This document shows positions 10,157-23,060 of a stretch of 64,000 bases of DNA, in pieces. Numbering within the stretch: the stretch's first letter is position 1; the number at the start of each line of letters is the position of its first letter. The notes below the pieces were generated by a model, which had not been told where the DNA came from, ran no database searches, and saw only the letters and a list, made by a program, of their open reading frames with translations. The position numbers and the translations under genes were made by a program. The stretch is from Cryptomeria japonica (lineage: Eukaryota > Streptophyta > Pinopsida > Cupressales > Cupressaceae): the NCBI RefSeq assembly GCF_030272615.1, contig NC_081405.1, forward strand, positions 575,407,752-575,471,751, written 5' to 3'.

Positions 10157-11848
10157 AATTTTTTTTTATATTTTATATTTTATTTTTAATATTTTATAAT
10201 AACACCAAATTTACAATGAATCTCTTAAAAATTATTTTCCAGAATTTAGTTAAACAACTTTTATTTTATTTCATTTAAATAAGATAATATCTCCATAACC
10301 TATATAAATGAAATTAATTTAATTAAAAATTAGATCCATTACCATAGTAATTAATAATCGCCCAGAGATTACACTAATATTGATAGTACATCCATAGCTA
10401 ATATCAAAACTAACCCCCAATTAAAAAGGAAATATTCTCTTTGGTAAAAACCCGTTTTCTTTCAATCTTACAATTTCCATGCAAAATAAAATCTTGGCAA
10501 AATCTGCCATAATAGTTTTCCTAATTTCCTCAAAATTAACTTCCTTCCATAAACTAGAAATTAACATCAGGAATTGACTTTAGCCAAGAACAAGAAATAA
10601 TCAGACAGGATTTTAGATTAAACAAACATCTTAACACACACATCAATCAGAGAGATAAAAGAAATAAAACTATTTTTTTTAAAACAACAATCAAAGAAGC
10701 CACCCAACCTGGTATAGCTTTCCTGGAAGAAATCTGTAGAAGAGCCCTAATCTTTTGAACAAGCTTCCAAATAAATTTCTTCACCTAAATCCCTAACCTA
10801 TTTCCTATCTCCCCTAAAATAATAACCTATTCCCCTTTTTAAACTAAAATTCTAGGTTGAATATCTTTTTGCCAAAAACTTAAATTTAGTAATAAAAGCA
10901 ATTTAATTTTCTTTTCTAATTTCTCATGCAACTCTAATTAATTTTCTAAATAAAGAAATTAAAGCAATGCTATAATTTTAATGAATTATTTTATTCATTT
11001 ATTTATTTATTTATTCTTTTATTCTTTTATTTATTTAAAATTTTGGGAAACAATAAATGAAATTAATCTAATTTATTTTTCACTAAAATTTAAATAAAAT
11101 ATATTTCTAATATCATGCAGCTTGTAACTTAATTTAATAAATTATTTTAATTATTTAAACTTATAATCTCAATGCATACATAATTCAACCATGAGATAAC
11201 CCCACAAACTTAATTAATTAATCAAATCCACTAAAACACACAAACTATACAAATCTCAAGCAAATATAAAAAGATCAAACGACAAAATACGAAGGCTGAA
11301 CTAACTGACTGGAGGACCAACTGACAACACTCACACGAGTGTAAATGAGTATAATAGGGTCAACTACTATCTCCTCCACTTCCATCAAAAAATATAAGGT
11401 ACGCTCAGACCTATGAAGAGAGGTGGAGATGATACCCCATACCTACCCGATACTTGTACCTGGAATATTTTGCATCACTGAACCACACATGCATATATAA
11501 AATATAGAAAACATGGCATACACACCGATGAAGGAGAATTGTGATGTTCCCTTTCTCACCTAAATGAGTGAAGGAAAATCTTCGCCTTGCATCCAATACA
11601 CTCGTAGACACACAAAATACAATTCCACATTGCATAAATAAAGTAAAGTGTCAGTACATAGCAATAATCCATAAAATTCCATAAAACACAAGTACTGAAA
11701 TACTGCAGTAAATTACTCATCCCATATCCAAATAAAGCATGAAATAATGTCATAAAAATATGAATAACACATCATGGTAATCTATCCACTGAAAGTAAAC
11801 AATAAAAAAGTATGGGTCCAATAAGTTCAAATTAGTAGGGGTACTACA

Positions 11849-11860
11849 TTCTCCCCCCCA
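11849..11860 (-). other. Element G polypurine tract
   Basis: The plus strand reads ttctccccccca just inside the left LTR. On the minus strand this is a G-rich polypurine run directly upstream of the LTR start TGTAGTACC. Confidence 0.85.
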
Positions 11861-11883
11861 AAACTAGGCTTACTCCTGGAAGC

Positions 11884-12250
11884 CTAAAACAAATAAGAGT
11901 ACAACTCTCTCATCTTCACTACATCTTCCCAAGTCATCGAGGTCTCATCATTTGGGTCCCATAGGACCCTTACCTGGCCAATGGTGTGACCCTTGAGGAT
12001 CAAATCATGACGCTGAAGAATGCGCACGAGCTCCATGGAAAGATCCCTATCCTTGACCTGCAAAGAGTTCCAATCAAGAACATGTGTCACATTAGGATGA
12101 TAGGGTCAAAGAACTAAAACATGGAAAACATCGTGGATACGGGATAGACTTGGTGGCAAGGCAAGATGGTAGGAAGTCAGTCCGATCCTCTCAACAATCT
12201 CAAAAGGCCCAACAAACCGATGTGCCAACTTAGAACCCTTTCCATAATAG
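11884..12250 (-). other. G integrase C-terminus: GPY/F module and chromodomain-like tail
   Basis: FVGPFEIVERIG and YHLALPPSLSRIHDVFHV form the GPY/F-type module. The last about 50 residues (VRILQRHDLILKGHTIG, QVRVLWDPNDETSMTWED) end in YSYLF and resemble the chromodomain tail of chromoviruses, which targets heterochromatin in that group (family knowledge). Confidence 0.75.
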
Positions 12251-12259
12251 ATCAAACTC

Positions 12260-13330
12260 TTCTGTAGATGCACTCTCAATAACACATGATTGCCAATAGA
12301 AAATTGACCATCTATCCTATGAGGATCTGCATACTTCTTCTGCCTATCCTATGCGGCTACCAAATGCTCATGAATCCTCTCTACCTGTTGCTCCATCTCC
12401 CAAAGTACATCTGATCCTATAAGCACCTTGTCCTCTAGCCGATCCCAACTCAAAGGAGTACGACAAAGACAACCATACAATGCCTAAAAGGGGGACATAC
12501 CTATGGAGCTTTGATATCCATTATTATAAGAAAACTCCACTAGATAGATATAGTCCTCCCAATGTGACTATTGGTCCATCACATACATGCAAAGCATGTC
12601 CTCTAACACTTGATTCACTCGCTCTGTCGAACCATCTATCTTTGGGTGATAGGCTAAACTAAAGTTCAACTGAGTCCCCAAAGCATGCTAAAGTGAGGAC
12701 CACAATGCTGAGGTAAAGATAGGATCTCTATCAGATATGATCCACCTCAGAATCACATGCAATCTCACTACATCTTCCAAGAAGACTTGTGCCACCACTG
12801 CTACCGTATAGGAAGCTTGAATAGGAACAAAATAAGCAACCTTAGTCAATCTTTCAACAATGACCATGATAGCATCATGATGATGCAAAGAGATAGCAAA
12901 TCCAATAATGAAATCCTTGAAAATGATATCCCATTTCCAATCTAGTACCTAATTAGGCTGTAAAAGCCCTACCGGGTGTTGATGCTCTGCCTTCACCCAC
13001 TGACACTCTAAACACTTCGACATAAAATCAGCAATGTCACATTTCATACTAGCCCAATGATAGATCTATCTAAGATCTGTGTGGATCTTCTTGACACCTA
13101 GATGTGCCAAATAAGGTGCACGATGGGCCTCAATCATGATCAAAACACGAAGACCCTCCAAACAAGGCACATAGATCTATCCATGGTGATGAAGAAGTCC
13201 ATCTACCTCAAGGTTATATCTAGAAAATCTACCCTCTAAAGGTCTTCCAGACTCTATCACCACTCTAATATCCTGATACCAAGTATCCTGAGGAAGAACT
13301 CCTAGAATTCTCTCTCTCAAGTCTACTCCA
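12260..13330 (-). other. G integrase
   Basis: A zinc-binding His/Cys segment (AHLGVKK...CLECQ) is followed by the core. The three acidic residues can be seen in KDFI, ISDRDPIFTSALW and DGSTERVNQVLEDML. Several TAGs interrupt the domain. Confidence 0.87.
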
Positions 13331-13399
13331 AGGGACAATGCTGAAACTTCATGCTGCGTATGACTCAAAGCATCTACCACTACATTCTCTTTCCCCTGA

Positions 13400-13790
13400 A
13401 TATAATGAAACTCAAAATCATATTTGTAGAAGAATTCTATCCATCTCCGTTGTCAAGCATTCAAGTTCGGCGGAGTGAATATATACTACAGACTACAGTG
13501 ATCACTATGCAGCTCAAACCGACACCCTAACAGGAAATGCCGCCATCTAAACAAAGCATGAACTACAGCTGCCAACTCTAAATCATGAACTAGATAGTTC
13601 AACTCATGGTTCTTGAGTTTACAAGACTCATAAGAAACCACACGTCCATCCTGCATAAGCACTGCACCTATAACTTCCAAAGAGGCATCTGTGGATACCA
13701 TAAAATTTCTAGATGGATCAGGAACTGCAAAAATCAAAGCACTAACCAGGAGTTCCTTCAAGGTCCTAAAATCTATCTCACACTATTCTG
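13400..13790 (-). other. G RNase H domain
   Basis: STDASLEVIGAVLMQ, HDLELAAVVHALFRWRHFL and ELHSDHCSL carry the Asp-Glu-Asp set of gypsy RNase H, followed by the RRWIEFF and QGKENVVVDALS blocks. Confidence 0.9.
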
Positions 13791-14640
13791 ACCAAACAAA
13801 CTTCTTCCCTTTTCTCTGAAGAGAAGTAATCGGGTGTCCTATTCGGGAAAAGCCTTCAACAAAGCAATGGTAAAATTTGGCCAAACCCATAAAACTCCTA
13901 ATTTCTGAAATGTTGGCCGGTGCTAGCCAATCAAAAATGGCTTGGATCTTTGAAGGATCCACGGATATACCTTGTCCCAAAACCACATGACCAACATAGT
14001 TCACCTCAATCTAGAAGAAGTCACACTTCAACAAATTGGCATAAAGCTGATTCTCCCTCAAGCACTACAATACCTGACGTAAGTGACCCTCATGCTCTTC
14101 CATAGATTTAGAATAAATCAGAATGTCATCCAAGAGTACAATGATGAAACGGTCAAGGTAGGTGTGAAAAACCCCATACATTAAGCTCATGAAAACTGAA
14201 GGTGCGTTCGTCAACCCAAATGGCACCATTGTGAACTCATAGTGACCATAATGAGTACGAAACGTTGTCTTATGAATGTCTGCATCTTGAATGCGCAATT
14301 GATGATATCCAGACTTTAGGTCAATCTTAGGGAACACCTTGGCTCCCTTAACCTAATCAAAAAGGTCATCTATATGAGGCAATGGATATCTATTTCGGAT
14401 GGTTACCTTATTCAGCTGTCGGTAATCAATACATAACCAAAGAGAACCATCTTTCTTCTTAACAAAGATAGAAGGCGCACCACAAGGGGAAACACTAGGA
14501 TGAATGAATCCCTTGGCCAACAATTCTTCTATCTGCAACTTCAACTCACTCAACTCTTGAGTTGTCATATGATATGGAGCTCTTGAAATAGGTTCTGGAC
14601 TAGGAACCAAATCGACATGAAAGTCTATGTCTCACTTTGG
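13790..14640 (-). other. G reverse transcriptase domain
   Basis: Motifs in order: [44 protein letters not shown] (first catalytic Asp), [21 protein letters not shown] (catalytic Asp pair kept) and FMGLAKFYHCFVEGFS (connection). Interrupted by TAG at several places. Confidence 0.93.
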
Positions 14641-15240
14641 AGGCATACCAGGAATATCCAATGGAAACACATCAGCATACTCCCTAAGAATAGGGTGACT
14701 ATCAGGAATGATTTCTTGACTCTCTGACTCATCCAATTCCTCAAGAGTAACTGCAAAAAGCTGACACCCTCTACGCATGCACTGCTTAAGTTGCATAGCG
14801 GAGATCAGACATAGGGATATCGACCTCTGAACTCCAAAAATCTCCACTTCTTTGCCAAGGTCATCTAAACACTCCACTATCTTCTTGTGACAATCCATAT
14901 GAGCACTGTGAGATGATAGCCAATCCATCCCCAACACAACCCCATAAGAACCCAAAGAAATAACTCGAAGGTCAACTGAGGTAACTATAGTTCCTAGGTC
15001 CAACTTACAAATGGGAATGAAAGCATCTACAAAAACATAGACACTTGTAGGCAACTCTACTTGCCACCTATCTGCCTACTTAGCAGATGTAAGTTTGTAC
15101 CGCTCCACAATGGATGAAGAAATGAAAGAATCCAAAGCACTAGAATCAAAAAGTACATAGATAGGCATTCTATGCAACATACCTGTTGCCTGAATGACTG
15201 TACCCTGATGATCAGCTTGGCGGTCATCTACCACTGCAAA
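14632..15240 (-). other. G protease region
   Basis: The segment VLFDSSALDSFIS (about 15165) aligns with the retroviral-type aspartic protease active site, but the D-[ST]-G-A box reads DSSA, so the catalytic glycine is lost. GVVLGMDWLSSH downstream is the typical conserved block between protease and RT in plant gypsy elements. Confidence 0.8.
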
Positions 15241-15309
15241 CACTCTATGGGATCTCCCTACATCTCCCACTGTAGGTTCAGATGCTGCTGGCCTTTGACT
15301 ACCTGTATT

Positions 15310-16584
15310 GTGTAAACATTGAGGGCACTGCATGGCTCTGTGACCAAATTGTCCACAAGAGAAGAAATCTCCTCTATTACCTATCAACCCACTAGATTTC
15401 TGGAAACTTTCCTGACTAGGGGCATGAGATGCATTCTGCGAGGACTGCCTTGTAGGGCCCTATTTGCCCTTCTGCCAGTTCCTGTTCTTCTTATATTAAG
15501 AGTTTCCACCTTGTTGGCCCTAGAATTATTTTGGTTTTGAGGGTTGTTGTTGCTATTGTTGTCCACCCTTAGCGGGTGCTTGAGGGGTCCTCTATTATGT
15601 AGCTGACTGGGACTGATTTCCCTGATCTCTATTCTCACTGGAAGGTGCACTCCCTATCTACACACCTGTCTGACCACCAAGTGCACAGCTAAGATTAAGC
15701 TCAACCAATTTGGCTTTTTCCATGGCTATCTCAACTAAAGGTAGCTCAAACACCCTCACTCCCCCACTAATGCAGTCATTCAAACCTCTCAAGAAGTGTT
15801 GAACAAGCATAGCCTCGTCATTACCAATCCCAGCATACTATTTGAGCTCATAGAGCCTATGCTCATACTAGTCTATTGTCATCCCATACTGACGTAAGGC
15901 ATAGAACTCATCTACTCAAGTCTGCCTCCACTGGGGTGAGAGAAATCGTGCCCTGAATCTATCCAAAAAAAGCTCCCATGTTACGGTGTTAATGCATACA
16001 TTGATCTTCTCCTCCTCTAATCTCCACCAGATTGAAGCAAAATTATTGAGATGCATAATAGCACATCTTGCCTTGGTCTTGCTACTGTATAGAAACATAG
16101 CAAAACACCGATCCAAACTGATGAGCCAGGTCTCTGCCTCGAGACCGGTACCCATAGCATCAATGTAAGGAGGATTGGACCTCATCAAGTCCTTTATGTG
16201 ACTCAAGGAAGATGGATCTTAGATAGCTGGAATCTCCCTCCTCCTGGTTGATCTCTCCCTCTCTCTCTCCTTTGGAAGCTGTTGAAGCGGCTCCTCAACC
16301 TGAGCATGAATAAGCTGCTCAAACTCAGGCCTTTGGCCTAACCTAGCTAGAACCTCCTGAAACATCTATCTCAGCTCTTCCCTTTTGGGAACCTACTCTC
16401 CTACATGCTGAGAATTCTGATGAATAGACTATTCTAGCTCCTGATGAATGGACTATTCCAACTCAACACTCACATGAGTGGGTGGTGTTGAAGGACTATG
16501 GTGGTCAGCACCATGACCCCATCCTCCACCTCTTCCTCCTTTGCAACCACCCATATGGCCACCTCCTCTAGCTTTCCTAGCCAT
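15310..16584 (-). other. gag: G Gag region with degenerate zinc knuckle
   Basis: Begins MARKARGGGHMGG, a Gly-rich start. The retrotransposon Gag core lies at about 16210-15700, with motifs AETWLISLDRCFA, WWRLEEE and FLDRFRARFLSP, followed by YELKQYAG and VQHFLRGLN. A Gln-rich linker follows. The zinc knuckle reads FFSCGQFGHRAMQC near 15340, with the first Cys replaced by Phe. Confidence 0.85.
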
Positions 16585-16720
16585 GACCTAGTACCATAAA
16601 AGAGAAATGGTTCAGATCTACAACAAGGATAAGGCAAGAGAGATACTGGCATTAAGACCTAAACAAGATGGTCGACTGAAAGGCACACTACAAACCCAGA
16701 GTACCCAGTGTTAAAAATTG

Positions 16721-16733
16721 GGCTCTGATATCA
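16721..16733 (-). other. Element G primer-binding site
   Basis: On the minus strand TGATATCAGAGCC starts two bases after the LTR end. It is the initiator-Met site with one G-to-A change. Confidence 0.85.
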
Positions 16734-18495
16734 AATGTAATGCCCCGCCAGGAACCTTAAAGGAAAACAACACAAATAGGCAACTAAAGTGTGAAATAAT
16801 TATTTTTTTAAAGATTAAGTGCATTAATTATAACCATTGCACGTCTAATAACATAGCGGAAGACTAACACATGATTTCCTAAGGGTTACCATCAAAGATT
16901 AATTTGCAGATTATATTAACACCAAGGTTAATCCAATTATCCATTTAATTAGGTAAATTAAATTCTCAAGTTAAAAAGCTACACATACATCTAAATTCCA
17001 TAACGAAAGAATCAAATTATTCCAATGCATTTATTTATCCATAATTCATTTACACATAAGATCAAAGCAACTGAACTAACATACATTCCATTGACATAAT
17101 ATTACAATATCTATAAATACATGGATTCCAAAACTACCACGGAATCCAAAGTTACAATATCAAGGTTACATAAATTTTGATACAATGACCACAAGGTCTC
17201 AACTGAACAATGATCACAAACAAGAGCTGGTACATGAACCACGAACCAAGAAACACCAGTGAAGCCTCTCCTCACCTAAAGATACCATCTAGAACATCTG
17301 ATGGGAATTGGCACTACCACCCGACCATGTGATCTTGAAATGGAACCAACCCACCATGCTAGGCGATAGTAGAAAACCCTCAAGCAAGCAAAATAAGAAA
17401 AGTACAAAAGAACTACAAGACTCCACAAATATCCATGTGACTCAACTCATCAAACACTAGTGACTCTAAGAAGAGAGTATCATCGCATAGCTTGATGGTT
17501 ACCATGGTAGGCCTCCTAGGTCCCAACTTTCTGTCCTGGTAACCTCTCCTGGCTTTCTACTCCAACTAAGTCTCATGCAGACCCTACCAATCCTTTCGTG
17601 AAGACAAGGTGGTAAGTTTGCCATTCTAGGCCTTTTCGTAACATTATGAGCCCTATACAAGCACTACACCTATGCACGAGGTACATTATCTTAATTAATA
17701 TTTATTTCACTCCCTCCCAATATATTATTAGGTTATCACTTTTTAACTGACTTTCGACGGGTTATCCTATCATCCACTTCGAGCATGGCCCCTTCTCAAA
17801 AGCCACTCTCTCTCATAGGACACTAACAGGAAAGGTCGCTCTATGAGAACTCTATGGCAAAACAAACAGCCATAACTAATCCTGACAAACCACAGGTGAA
17901 GGATGCAAAATCACTAACCCAAGATTGACCATTTGGACAAAACACACAATGGCTCACATCAATAAGGTTATACAAAAACACCTGACCAAGGAGATATAAT
18001 AACATAGGACACAATGAAAACTCAACCAGAATTGCAATGGAATTAAGCTTGACTATAAAACCATTTACACAAGACCCTAATACAAGCAATCTTTTCTTAT
18101 AATAGCCAAAATCATAAATAACTTGCAAATAAGGAATTTATAGATAATAAGAATTTACAACTATATTAATACAAATAAATCAATTTTGTCATTTGTCCAA
18201 TAAGGTTAAATCAATCACACAAAAATTAATCTCCTAATGTTTCCAAGCAAAAATGTAAAATCTCCAAATTTACAATTTTTTCTAAAAACACCCAAACTTT
18301 AATCTAATTACATTCATAAAATATAAATATAACTATAAATTAAATTATATTCATATAATATAATTATATGAATACCTACAAATAATTCACTTATAACTAT
18401 ATTACAGAATATATATTTAACAACTCAGAATTTAATTTCCATAGTATTAAAATAAAGCTAAAACAATGTAATACCCATAATAATAAAAAACCAAC

Positions 18496-18616
<121 letters not shown>

Positions 18617-18639
18617 TAATAAATAACTCAAAATACACA

Positions 18640-18745
18640 ACCCCCGGGCATGAAACCCGAAAGTGCCATGTCAAAGTACGCACAAGGGAAAAGAAAGAGA
18701 AAACCATACATCACGGCCACTCTACACGGTAGCACATATATATAG

Positions 18746-18837
<92 letters not shown>

Positions 18838-18937
18838 CCCCTGGGTACGAAACTTGAAAGTGCCATGACAAAGTACGCACAGGGGAAAAGAAAGAGAAAA
18901 CCATACATCACTAGCACTCTGCAAGGTAGCACTGCTA
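18640..18937. repeat. Local duplication with (CA)n in G right LTR
   Basis: The roughly 95-bp segment 18640-18737 (aaccccYgggYaYgaaac through to the GGTAGCAC word) is repeated at 18835-18935 with substitutions. Between the copies lies a (CA)n array of about 44 units (18749-18836). The left LTR has one copy and no CA array. Confidence 0.9.
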
Positions 18938-19779
18938 CCTTATGGTAGTAGGTACTATGGTAGGTAGCATATTACCGATGGTAGTACTGCTACCGCATGG
19001 TAGACGTACTACCCTCGGTAGTTGCCAGTTGCCATTTTTTTTTAATATATATATATATTTTTAATATTTAATAATAACACCAAATTTACAATGAATCTCT
19101 TAAAAATCATTTTCCAGAATTTTGTTAAACAACATTTTTTTTTGTTTTTATTTAAATAAGATGATTTCTCCATAACCTATAGAAACGAAATAAATTTAAT
19201 TAAAAATTAGACCTATTACCATAGTAATTAATAATTACCTAGAGATTACACTAATATTTACAGTACATCCATAGCCAATATCAAAATTAACCCCCAATTA
19301 AATAGGAAATATCATGTCTGGTAAAAACCCATTTTCTTTCAATCTTACAATTTCCATGCAAAATAAAATCTTGGCAAAATCTGCCATAATAATTTTCCTA
19401 ATTTCCTCAAAATTAACTTCCTTCCATAAACTAGAAATTAACATGAGGAATGGACTTTAGCCAAGATCAAGAAATAATCAGACAGGATTTTAGATTAAAC
19501 AAACATCTTAACACACACATTAATTAGAGAGATAAAAGAAATAAAACTATTTTCTTTAAAACAACAATCAAAGAAGCCACCCAACTTGGTATAGCTTTCC
19601 TGAAAGAAATCTATAGAAGAGCCCTAATCTTTTTAACAAGCTTCCAAATAAATTTCTTCACCTATATCCCTGACCTCTTTCCCGTCTCCCCTAAAATAAT
19701 GACCTATTCCCCTTTTTAAACTAAAATTCTAGGTTGAATATCTTTTTCCCAAAAACTTAAATTTAGTAATAAAAGCAAT

Positions 19780-19952
19780 ATACATGGATGATAGATGCAT
19801 TTGGATGCTTGGTTTTTCTAGGGTATGCCTTGTGTCAAATTATAATAGGTATGTTGTCTATTCTTTTCATATGGATTCTAAGTATTTAATTTATTTATTT
19901 CTGAATATTAGTATATGTAACTTGTCATTTATATTGTTGTGAGCATCTTTTC
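19780..19952 (+). mobile_element. Element C: left LTR, remainder
   Basis: Begins 'atacatggatgatagatgc', matching 23545-23563 in the right LTR, and runs to about 19952, just before a primer-like site. It continues the LTR cut at 288. Confidence 0.72.
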
Positions 19953-19956
19953 GAGA

Positions 19957-19968
19957 GGTATTAGAGCC
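19957..19968 (+). other. Element C primer-binding site (decayed)
   Basis: GGTATTAGAGCC matches the initiator-Met site with one C-to-T change. It sits at the expected place after the left C LTR. Confidence 0.65.
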
Positions 19969-22900
19969 ATGGTTTTGGTTGTATATTCCAAAGAGTTGAA
20001 TCTATGAATTCATGTAAAAATAAAAGGCAAGGCAAGATATGCGAGTTTATTGTAGGTTGTGGGGTTACGAATCTGTGGTCTTTTGTTGTAAATCTATTTT
20101 TATAAAGACTTGTTTTGAAGTGAATTTTCATAAATATTCATTATGGGGGTTTGGGTGGTGAGGTTTTTTATTTGACCTAATGCGACAAAATAGACCCCAT
20201 GACACCATTTAATGAAGATGAGAGATAAATTTGGATATATAATTTACCCCATTTTGGCATTAGTAGACTGATAAGAAATTCTTTTAGGCTATAAATTGGC
20301 ATAAGTGGACTGACATTATGAGTTCATTACATGTTTAGTATTCCTGATTTGGAGTCTATGTCATTGTATACTTAGTGTTGTATCTCAAATTCATCTCATG
20401 TTGATATGGTCATTAATATTTAGTTTGGGTATGCATGTTGCATTATTGGGTCCACAAGTTATGTAGTGCTATACATAGTCATATACATATAAGATTGCAT
20501 TTATGGCTTGGACATGGAATGCCCATACATTGATAAACCTTTCATTGTTGATGCATATGAAAATTGGTGTCTTGGTTTAGTCACTTGTTGTGTTGATTTT
20601 TTTTTCATGTTGAAGAGGAAAAATAGGGTTACTAAGTGTGTGAGGTGAAAATGATGATGATAAAATATTATAAAACCTCAAAGATTCAACCACAAACAAT
20701 CTTAGTCCTACAATAAAATATTCACCATACACCAATGAAGATACCTAACATCATGTAAAACAACAAATGAAACAATAATGCCATTCACATGTCAAGTAGG
20801 GTTTTAATCTCCATTGTCTCTTATCTCCATTGATCTTGCTTGATATATTTGCTCTCAGATTTCGTATATGCACAAGATCTTAACAAAGAGTGGATTGTGA
20901 TTGTTTTATCACTACAAGGATTGAATGATGCATTTGTTAGGGTCGTAAAAGAAGAAAACTATCCTCTTATATAGAAGAAACTTTAGATAATGGAGAGATA
21001 AGATTAATAGGTGAAAAGATAACTGTTCGGCTAGGATTAAAGGGTAGGTAGAAGAAACAATAAAATGATAAGAGGGTAGGTAAAGGAAAATTAAGAACTA
21101 AATTACATGTGTCATAGAAGGAAGAAGCTAATGAATTAAATAAATAAATAAATATTTATTTAATTAATAGAGGAAGTGCGACCAATTAAATAAATAAAAA
21201 ATTTATTTGATTTAGGAAAAAGATAGTTTAAATAAATAACAAATATTTCTTTAAACAAGGAAAGGCTAGAAAAGGATAAATGAATTAATTAAATAAACAA
21301 GAATTTATTTAATTAATAGAAAACTTAGGATAAATAAATGAAATAAATAAAATATTTATTTAATTAAGCAAGACAATTTTAGATGTCTAAATTTTGCCCC
21401 TATTTGAGATAATGCATCTTATCGCATTGGCTCAAAGAAGATGAGATAAAATGATACAAAGCTTCCCCAAGACAGGAATGATATGTGCCCTCTAGAGATT
21501 GGATAAAATTTGTAGACAATCTCTCGATAAGAAAGGATGTCATGTTTATGTTCCCCATTTTATTTTTCGATTTTTGACATTGATCTTGTTAGTTCTCTTT
21601 GTATTGGATACATGATCATTTCATTGATTAGTCCATAGTGGTGCTATGTTGCATTTGGAATTTGGAATGGATTGATTGGTTATAAGTACTATGGATACAT
21701 GGAGATTTCAATAATCTCTTATAATTAGAGATATGTGTCAAGATGGTTCATGGTTTCAATGTGAAGATCAAGGAGAACTCACCTAGTATGGACTTGAGAG
21801 GAGATTGTTCCTAGTATGAGTCATGATAACTCAGATAGAAAGTTATGAGAATTCTCATTCCCCAATCTTGGTCTACTCAGCAGTTTACTACTTGAGAGAT
21901 ATTGACCATTATTCCTTTTAGGTGCATTATGTTTATCTTTATCTTTTATATATATGGATGTAGAGAAATGAATAGTTGGTTAGATTATAAGGATTTAATT
22001 TCAGAGATGTTTGGCACTGGATTTCTTCTTATGCATTTGAGTTGTTATTATGATGGAATTCATAAATATTGTATTTGGGAGATGGCATATTATGCTTATT
22101 TAATAGGATTGAGAATGGTATTGGTTTGATATTTTTGGTTATGAGATGCTTACAACTCTATTGATTATATGATATATATGTAGAAGGAAATGCTAAATAT
22201 TTTTATTTGCATTGCTTCTCTCTTTTATCATGGTTGTCTACCTAGATGTTCAGTTTCACATTATAGTGGATTTGGGATTATTTGGAGCTATGTGTTCACT
22301 AGTTTGTGTTCATGTGTTTTCCTTTTGTAGATAGCATGAAGGTTTCTCTATCTCTTGATTTTTTTGGTTGTGGAGAACATGGGACTGAATTGGAGACTTG
22401 TGGTGAGAGTTGTACTTGCAGGTTAATATTTTTACATTTTATGCATATTATTATGGATGTTCCTCGATACTACATGGTTATGATTACACTTTTTATGAAA
22501 TGGTATTGGTGGATATTAGGGATATATTAATTATGATATTTAACATTACCTAGATCTAGTGGGAGTTCTAGGTGTAGATATGTGATAGGTATTGCATTTG
22601 AAGCTTATGTTGCATGTGATAGGTTCTATATGTTGATGATATGAGATTCACTTGATATGTTTGTATATATTGGAGGTATGGATAGTTGCATGTGTTAGCA
22701 CTTTTTGTGGGTGTTATTTCATCAATGCATAAGGTTATTAATAGGTACCAATGCATATTGATCCCTTATGATTTTTCTTTTCTTAGGATATCAATTGAGG
22801 TATGAATTATATTTATTTGCAATACATTGTGTGTATTTCTCTTTGGACAACCTCCTATGTATAGTGATAATAGAATGGTGTAGGGTGAGAGAATTCATGT

Positions 22901-23048
22901 ATGAAATGTTGATCACTTCATTTCCTATTGAAGGTATCTTTATGTAGTATATGGAGAATTATGATTACTTGATGGTATATATGACTAGAGGGATTGCTCC
23001 CTTGTTCATGTTTCTGGTTACTTATTGCCCCTTATGCAATGTATACAA
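19969..23048 (+). mobile_element. Element C internal region without recognisable coding sequence
   Basis: About 3.1 kb between the primer-like site and the polypurine tract. No gag or pol motif was found on either strand; open frames are all under 80 codons. Either a non-autonomous element from the start or a very old copia copy with internal deletions. The right half of the stretch 20600-21540 differs in texture and may be another insertion, but no boundaries can be shown. Confidence 0.55.
21125..21375. repeat. Array of AT-rich palindromic units
   Basis: Five imperfect repeats of a self-complementary word, AATTAAATAAATAAA then ATTTATTTAATTAAT, spaced about 45-65 bp apart inside element C's internal region. 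Confidence 0.7.
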
Positions 23049-23060
23049 CAAGTGGGAGAA
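23049..23060 (+). other. Element C polypurine tract
   Basis: Caagtgggagaa directly precedes the LTR start TGTTAGG. This is a common copia-type arrangement. Confidence 0.75.

Larger units (their letters stand above)
9200..11848 (-). repeat. Element G left (3') LTR, inner part
   Basis: Resumes the LTR after element A and matches 18001-19779 up to 10902. The stretch 10903-11848 has no partner in the truncated right LTR. The inner end reads GTACTACA (CA terminus) at 11841-11848, directly followed by the complement of a polypurine tract. It contains TA microsatellites, a GGTAGC-type palindromic block and long AT-rich segments. No coding sequence is seen. Confidence 0.85.
11884..16584 (-). pseudogene. 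gag-pol: Element G gag-pol polyprotein, single frame, broken by stops
   Basis: From ATG at 16584 to the final TAG at 11886-11884 the domains lie in one reading frame (about 1566 codons), as expected for gypsy elements with fused gag-pol. Around 25 internal stops interrupt it. Most are TAG where Gln fits (for example before [15 protein letters not shown] and after FVWSE), with some TAA and TGA explained by CAA and CGA. No frameshift is needed along the whole length, so decay has been mainly by point mutation. The stop lies only 25 bp before the polypurine tract. Confidence 0.9.

Noticed and set aside
15384-15650. Separate 88-codon minus-strand gene in element G
   Set aside because: Out of frame with the gag-pol polyprotein and overlaps the Gln-rich Gag linker.
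21902-22530. Hydrophobic short frames in element C
   Set aside because: Composition-driven, no motif, inside an old non-coding retroelement interior.
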